Assembly: GCA_964628465.1 (NCBI GenBank)
Contig: CAZVOA010000007.1
Coordinates: forward strand, 1 to 64,000
From: JAFGPS01 sp964628465
Lineage (GTDB): Bacteria; Planctomycetota; Phycisphaerae; Sedimentisphaerales; Anaerobacaceae
Reading direction: 5' to 3'
Length of the DNA: 64,000 bases
Both the position numbers and the translations under genes were made by a program. The notes beneath the pieces are model-generated. The model searched no databases and had not been told where the DNA came from. It saw only the letters and a program-made list of their open reading frames with translations. Below are positions 60,013-64,000 of the stretch, piece by piece (the stretch's first letter is position 1; the number at the start of each line of letters is the position of its first letter).

Positions 60013-61060
60013 AATAATCGCGTTAAGTTTAACTTTTTTGGGTCTGATACTTATAGTAGCAAGTTATGTAATAGCGTTGAATATTCCACAACCATTGGAT
60101 TCAACAATACCTTTATCTGTTATTGTATTCAATTTAAGTTCTATAATTTTTATGTTTGCAATTATATTTGGATTTATAAGTTATATATTGATTGAAATAA
60201 GCGGCGGAAGAAAAACTGGTAGTAAATTAGCTAAAAATTCGATTTTAATCTCAATATTTTTCGGCATCCTGTCGTTTGGATTATTTCGCATATCAGGATT
60301 TAAGGAAATAGCTTATCGATTGGTTTGCGGTACGAATCTTTCCGGTATAGGTAAAGCAATGCTGATTTACGCTAATGATTATGATGATAAATTCCCTTTC
60401 GTAAGCAATCAAAACATGTCCTGGGGTACAAGTGTAAAATGGGACGCCTCGACACAACAGGAAGCATATGGCATAAATGATGATAGTACAGGTGGTTCTG
60501 CGACAATTTCATCTTTTCTCTATCTTCTGATTAAATATGTTGAAGTGACTCCAAAATCATTTATCTGTAAGGGCGATAAAAAGATGAGTGAATTTAAGCC
60601 GGAAAAATATGGCGTAAAGAACAGGAACTTAATAGATTTTTGGGATTTTGGGCCTCAGCCGTGGAAACATTGCAGCTTTTCATATCAAATGCCTTTTGGA
60701 AACAATCCTTTAACGACTTCAAATAACCCCGGTATGGCAGTAGCGGCTGACAGAAATCCATGGATTGCATCACGCGGATGGAAAGTTAAGGATTTTACTG
60801 CTTTTAATCCCGATGGTGACAAAGAAGATATACAAAAAGGAAACACTCCAACTCATGCCAATGAAGGGCAAAATGTATTATATCTCGATAGTCATGTAAA
60901 TTTTGAGCCAGTATCTTTTTGCGGTGTTAATGATGATAACATTTACACTTCGTGGTACGGTAATGATATTCGCAAGGGTACGCCGCCAAAAATTGGAAGT
61001 CGGCCAGCCGATAAACTGGATTCTTTGCTTGTAAATGATCCGCCTGTAAAAAATCGTTAA
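59951..61060 (+). CDS. Paralog 5: DUF4190-like membrane protein without zinc ribbon
   Basis: This 369-residue last paralog starts MNDNQEVNSNIPVQVKVSRLAIIALSLTF, nearly the same as paralog 3. Helices, YILIEISGGRKTGSKL and the outer domain follow: CGTNLSGIGKAMLIYANDYDDKFPF, CKGDKKMSEFKPEKYG, PWKHCSFSYQMPFG, AADRNPWIASRGW, GQNVLYLDSHVNFEP and NDDNIYTSWYGNDIRKG. It retains every family motif, but small changes (SFSYQMPFG, SWYG) mark it as the most diverged outer domain. It is followed by a 99-bp gap before a lipoprotein gene. Function unknown. Confidence 0.8.
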   Translation: MNDNQEVNSNIPVQVKVSRLAIIALSLTFLGLILIVASYVIALNIPQPLDSTIPLSVIVFNLSSIIFMFAIIFGFISYILIEISGGRKTGSKLAKNSILISIFFGILSFGLFRISGFKEIAYRLVCGTNLSGIGKAMLIYANDYDDKFPFVSNQNMSWGTSVKWDASTQQEAYGINDDSTGGSATISSFLYLLIKYVEVTPKSFICKGDKKMSEFKPEKYGVKNRNLIDFWDFGPQPWKHCSFSYQMPFGNNPLTTSNNPGMAVAADRNPWIASRGWKVKDFTAFNPDGDKEDIQKGNTPTHANEGQNVLYLDSHVNFEPVSFCGVNDDNIYTSWYGNDIRKGTPPKIGSRPADKLDSLLVNDPPVKNR

Positions 61061-61159
61061 AAAAGTTCAAATTTTGTGCTTTTATGGTAAAATATTGCCT
61101 TATATAATATGAATACTGTTTAGTGAAGATAATATTTATAGCTAATTCGGGAGAAACAA

Positions 61160-61618
61160 ATGAAGACAATAAATAGTAAAACACGATTTTTTCTGGCAAT
61201 AATCGCTGTATCTCTGCTTTTAAATGCTGGTTGCGGCGAGGGAATGAAGTGGAAGCCCGTTTATAACAGCGCGATGTTGGGCGCCCTTGTAGGCGGGATT
61301 GTAGGGCATCAATATGATGAAACGGGAGCGGGAGTGGCTATTGGAGCATCGGTTTTTGCTTTGGGTGAAATTCTCGATCAATCTGATAAACAATCGAAAA
61401 ACTACTCTGAGCCGCAGCGAACAACTGCAAAAGTATCGATAAGGACTCCTGTGCATGAAAATATTAAGGAAACTTATATTATCGAAATTCACAACGATAA
61501 CGGCTCGATTACGCCAGTGGAAATCAGGAAAGAAGGCGACCGCTTTGTTGGTCCGACGGGAGAACATTACGATTCTTTGCCGACAGAAGAGCAATTAAAG
61601 CCTTTTTATGGGCTATAA
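61160..61618 (+). CDS. Glycine-zipper lipoprotein
   Basis: This 152-residue protein has a lipoprotein signal ending at the lipobox LNAGC. A glycine-zipper stretch follows (AMLGALVGGIVGHQYDETGAGVAIGASVFALGEIL, residues about 38-72), which can insert in or pack against a membrane. The C-terminal about 70 residues (IRTPVHENIKETYIIEIHNDNGSITPVEIRKEG) form a small beta domain. Glycine-zipper lipoproteins sit in the outer membrane or its inner face; the role here is unknown. It lies between the paralog cluster and rplS and appears to be a single unit. Confidence 0.75.
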   Translation: MKTINSKTRFFLAIIAVSLLLNAGCGEGMKWKPVYNSAMLGALVGGIVGHQYDETGAGVAIGASVFALGEILDQSDKQSKNYSEPQRTTAKVSIRTPVHENIKETYIIEIHNDNGSITPVEIRKEGDRFVGPTGEHYDSLPTEEQLKPFYGL

Positions 61619-61659
61619 GTCCTTTTTCAGAATAAATTTATATAAATTTTAAAAAATAC

Positions 61660-61691
61660 TTGTTTTTAACTCGAAATGGTGTTAATATACT
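61660..61691 (+). promoter_or_regulatory. Promoter of rplS
   Basis: TTGTTT is followed after 17 nt by TAATAT, with TATACT overlapping 3 nt downstream as an alternative -10. The start codon is about 75 nt further on. Confidence 0.45.
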
Positions 61692-61766
61692 TTGCTCTAA
61701 GTTAAGCGTTTGTTATTCGCTATAGTTATAAGTACCTTTTGGTTATTGATAAAAGGAGCATAAGCA

Positions 61767-62135
61767 GTGAAAACTGTATTGTTAGATTCCGTTGAAAAGA
61801 ATTGCCTGAAGAAAGAAATACCTCATTTTGAGATAGGTGATATTGTTGATGTTCATTGCCGGATTAAAGAAGGCGACAAAGAGCGTATCCAGATATTTTC
61901 CGGGACAGTGATAAGCCGCAAGGGCAGGGGAATTAATGAGAACTTTACGGTACGACGTATTGTCAATAACGAAGGTATCGAGCGAATTTTCCCGGTTAAT
62001 TCACCGAATGTAGTGGATATAAAAGCTGTTCGCAGTGGAAAAACCAGACGAGCCAAGCTTTATTATCTCCGTGAGAGAACCGGTAAAGCCGTTAAACTTG
62101 CTCAGCGTCATAGCGAACATACTACAGCAAAGTAA
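61767..62135 (+). CDS. rplS: Ribosomal protein bL19
   Basis: This 122-residue bL19 has the family signature: FEIGDIVDVHCRIKEGDKERIQIFSGTVISRKGRGINENFTVRRIVNNEGIERIFPVNSPNV and RRAKLYYLRERTGKA. It starts with GTG, 8 nt after GGAG. It sits at the 30S-50S interface near A-site components. In many bacteria it follows trmD; here trmD lies about 11 kb away on the other strand. yraN follows after 99 bp. Confidence 0.97.
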   Translation: MKTVLLDSVEKNCLKKEIPHFEIGDIVDVHCRIKEGDKERIQIFSGTVISRKGRGINENFTVRRIVNNEGIERIFPVNSPNVVDIKAVRSGKTRRAKLYYLRERTGKAVKLAQRHSEHTTAK

Positions 62136-62234
62136 TTTATTAGTACAGTGTGAAGCGTTCTGTGTTCTCAGTAAATCCTTTTTGGAACTCAGAACACAGT
62201 ATTTGGCACTTGTAAGAAATTTAAATCGATAATT

Positions 62235-62636
62235 TTGGAATTTGATTTTCTAATAAATCGGCGCAGGCTTTTATCTGATCAAAAACTCCTTGGCAGGTGG
62301 GGGGAGAAATATTCCGAAAAATTCCTCAACAAAAAGGGTTTTAAAACCCTGACCCGAAATTTTTCATGCAAAACAGGTGAATTAGATCTTGTTATGGTCG
62401 ATTCTGATGGCGGTATTATTTTTGTCGAGGTCAGGACAAAAACTCATGAAGACTTTTCCAGCGTTGAATCCTCAATCACATCCGCGAAAATGACAAGACT
62501 TAAAAGGGCCGCAAAGTACTTTATTTCCACGAATAATATTGAAAATCGCCCATTTCGATTTGATATCATTGCGATAGTTCTCGGTCAAAAAGGCAAGCCG
62601 CAATTAAGGCATTACGAAAACGCCTTCGTCCTATAA
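62235..62636 (+). CDS. yraN: YraN-family (UPF0102) endonuclease-like protein
   Basis: This 133-residue protein has the UPF0102 nuclease-like core: GRWGEKYSEKFLNKKGFKTLTRNFSCKTGELDLVMVDSDGGIIFVEVRTKTHEDFSS, with the E-x-D and E-V-R/K residues of a restriction-endonuclease-like fold, and FDIIAI at the end. It usually lies between rplS and lepB, as here. The exact reaction is not established for the family. The start is uncertain: TTG at 62235 has no good ribosome-binding site, and the first about 15 residues are longer than in typical members. Confidence 0.88.
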   Translation: MEFDFLINRRRLLSDQKLLGRWGEKYSEKFLNKKGFKTLTRNFSCKTGELDLVMVDSDGGIIFVEVRTKTHEDFSSVESSITSAKMTRLKRAAKYFISTNNIENRPFRFDIIAIVLGQKGKPQLRHYENAFVL

Positions 62637-62654
62637 TAAAATCAAAAAAATCTT

Positions 62655-62683
62655 TTGTAAAACAAGGAAATTTTTGATATAAT
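62655..62683 (+). promoter_or_regulatory. Promoter of lepB
   Basis: TTGTAA and a perfect TATAAT are spaced by 17 nt, 69 nt before the lepB start codon. Confidence 0.6.
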
Positions 62684-62752
62684 TTAAGTTCACAAACGTA
62701 TATAGCATATAAGAACTATGTTTAATATTGTTAGAATTAAGCGGAAACAAAT

Positions 62753-63475
62753 ATGAAGAAATTTAATATTAAAGATTTTATAAAGAAGCAATGGAAAGAG
62801 TGGCGGCTTTTTATTTTTCTCGTTATTTTTGTGGTTATTCCCTTTAAATCATCTCTGGCCGACTGGAACTGGGTACCGACAGGCTCGATGAATCCGACAA
62901 TTCTCGAGGGCGATTTAATCTTTGTTAATAAACTTGCCTATGACCTGAGAATCCCGTTAACTTTTTATCGAATTGCCAAATGGTCAGACCCGAAGCGTGG
63001 AGATATTGTCGTATGTTTTTCACCCGATGATCCTAATGATCCTGATGATAAAGAAGTGAGATTGGTTAAACGAATTATTGCCGTGCCTGGTGATACGGTA
63101 TCGATGACAAATAACATACTTTATATTAATGGACAACGTCAGGGATATACACAAATAGATGAAAAATACACGCATTATTTGTCGAGAAAAGTTAAACAAA
63201 CAAGTGCTATGGCAATGGAGAATTTGGATGGTCATTCACATGCGATGATGAGTATCCCGCAATATAATGCGGCCAGAACCTTCCCTGAAATTACAGTACC
63301 TGATAATAGTTATTTTGTTATGGGCGACAATCGGGATAACAGCAAGGATTCGAGAGTGTTCGGATTTGTGGATAGGGGAAAAATTATCGGTCAGGCAAAG
63401 GGAGTTATAACCTCATTCAATATCAAAGATAAATTTCAGCCAAGGTTCGGAAGATTCTTTGAATCAATACAATAA
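62753..63475 (+). CDS. lepB: Signal peptidase I
   Basis: This 240-residue S26 family peptidase has one N-terminal membrane helix (residues about 18-34), the catalytic Ser in PTGSMNPTI (S45) and the general-base Lys in VRLVKRIIAVPGD (K106). The C-terminal family motif is GDNRDNSKDSRVFGFVD. It removes signal peptides from secreted proteins, of which this window contains many. Like other planctomycete copies it has an insertion between the conserved boxes (LSRKVKQTSAMAMENLDGHSHAMMS). It is the last gene of the rplS-yraN-lepB group but has its own promoter. Confidence 0.96.
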   Translation: MKKFNIKDFIKKQWKEWRLFIFLVIFVVIPFKSSLADWNWVPTGSMNPTILEGDLIFVNKLAYDLRIPLTFYRIAKWSDPKRGDIVVCFSPDDPNDPDDKEVRLVKRIIAVPGDTVSMTNNILYINGQRQGYTQIDEKYTHYLSRKVKQTSAMAMENLDGHSHAMMSIPQYNAARTFPEITVPDNSYFVMGDNRDNSKDSRVFGFVDRGKIIGQAKGVITSFNIKDKFQPRFGRFFESIQ

Positions 63476-63629
63476 AGAGAATATTTTTTCTGATGCATCA
63501 CACCCTGCATATATTTTAGCTGTATTCTTGGTAGCCGCTTCGGCATTTAATATTTAAAACAGCTGCAAATCCTTACAAAACGAATGCAGTTAAGTCTAAA
63601 GTCTCTGGTCTATTGTCTTTAGTCTGTTA

Positions 63630-64000
63630 TTATTTCTTTTTTGCTTTTTTGTCAGGTTTCGGCGGTTTTTCTTTTTTAACTTTCGGCGCCTTTTCCTTTT
63701 TGACTTTCGGCGCTTTTTCTTTCTTAACTTTTGCTACCTTTTCTTTTTTGACTTTCGGTGTTCTTTCGCCTGTAAGCAAGAAAGCCGCTGCTGCTGCGGC
63801 AACCGTTATCGCTGCCAGGCCGCCCATTATAAACCAGATGAAATCCTCTATCATTGTCAAAATCGAAGGTAAAATATCTCTGGTTCCCGCCAAAGTCACA
63901 ATAGCCGCAAAAAGCACTGAGATGAGAGGTATGAAAAGAAGCATACCGAGAATATTGCTTTGCGAATCAGGTGGAAGTTCTACCGCTCCGACTCCGAAAG
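63630..64000 (-). CDS. Membrane protein with lysine-rich repeat tail, 5' end outside window
   Basis: The minus-strand frame is open to the right edge of the window, reading FGVGAVELPPDSQSNILGMLLFIPLISVL, so the ATG at 63944 is probably internal. Two hydrophobic helices (about LLFIPLISVLFAAIVTLAG and FIWFIMGGLAAITVAAAAAAFLL) precede a tail of tandem KVKKEKAPKVKKEKAP-type repeats ending KPDKKAKKK. The tail may bind nucleic acid, an acidic polymer or the membrane surface. No family recognised. The 63476-63629 gap before it holds no strong terminator. Confidence 0.6.
   Translation of the reverse strand, partial: FGVGAVELPPDSQSNILGMLLFIPLISVLFAAIVTLAGTRDILPSILTMIEDFIWFIMGGLAAITVAAAAAAFLLTGERTPKVKKEKVAKVKKEKAPKVKKEKAPKVKKEKPPKPDKKAKKK

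Noticed and set aside
1..64000. CRISPR array, prophage, integron or insertion sequence
   Set aside because: No regularly spaced direct repeats, transposase, integrase or phage structural gene was seen.

Overview
The window looks like a chromosomal piece of a low-GC planctomycete, most likely class Phycisphaerae. This is inferred from gene content: exported DUF6807/DUF1080, ThuA-like and Gfo/Idh/MocA proteins in one cluster, a PEP-CTERM protein, pseudopilin-type proteins with planctomycete-style C-termini, many signal-peptide proteins of unknown function and siroheme-dependent heme synthesis genes. TGA works as an ordinary stop codon. I saw no transposase, phage gene, CRISPR array or rRNA; there is one tRNA.

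Layout. 1-12.2 kb: a large TPR protein cut by the left edge, a one-carbon fusion enzyme (MetF + MTHFR C-terminal zinc domain + pterin-binding methyltransferase), the heme genes ahbD and ahbC, and convergent carB. 12.5-21 kb: a probable periplasmic carbohydrate module (DUF6807-DUF1080 lipoprotein, sugar isomerase, ThuA-like protein, Tat-exported Gfo/Idh/MocA oxidoreductase), then a seven-heme cytochrome c and a cytochrome b561-like partner. 21-27 kb: NCS1-type permease, discoidin-like exported protein, Agl23-like glycosyltransferase overlapping ApbE, GT2 glycosyltransferase. 27.2-31.2 kb: tRNA-Arg(CCU), then BKACE enzyme, glycosyltransferase, DegT aminotransferase and NeuD-like acetyltransferase. 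31.3-34 kb: a PerR-like regulator directly upstream of a GC-richer katG. 34.2-41 kb: an ABC exporter pair and an RND efflux pair. 41-44 kb (minus): aldo/keto reductase, purB, pyrE. 44.1-50 kb: a PEP-CTERM protein and a segment of unrecognised exported proteins ending in a broken pseudopilin gene. 50-53.1 kb (minus): ffh, small ORF, rpsP, trmD. 53.4-61.6 kb: lipoproteins around five tandem paralogous membrane proteins. 61.7-63.5 kb (plus): rplS, yraN, lepB, the other half of the classical ffh-rpsP-trmD-rplS-lepB neighbourhood. The right edge cuts a minus-strand membrane protein with a lysine-rich repeat tail.

The most interesting non-coding signal is a family of three elements (plus strand near 45.2-45.3 kb and 49.9-50.0 kb, minus strand near 36.0 kb). 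Each has an A/T-rich upstream block, a conserved AGTCAACAAAAACA...TCGAGA motif, a TATAAT-like -10 box exactly 31 nt after the start of that motif, and about 26-32 nt later a GC hairpin whose paired positions covary between copies. No ORF explains them. They look like genes for short RNAs of about 65-80 nt, and two direct copies bracket the 45.3-49.9 kb segment of unknown exported proteins.

Start codons were chosen from ribosome-binding sites and signal peptides where these were visible. No similarity search was run; family names rest on motifs and recalled family sequences.
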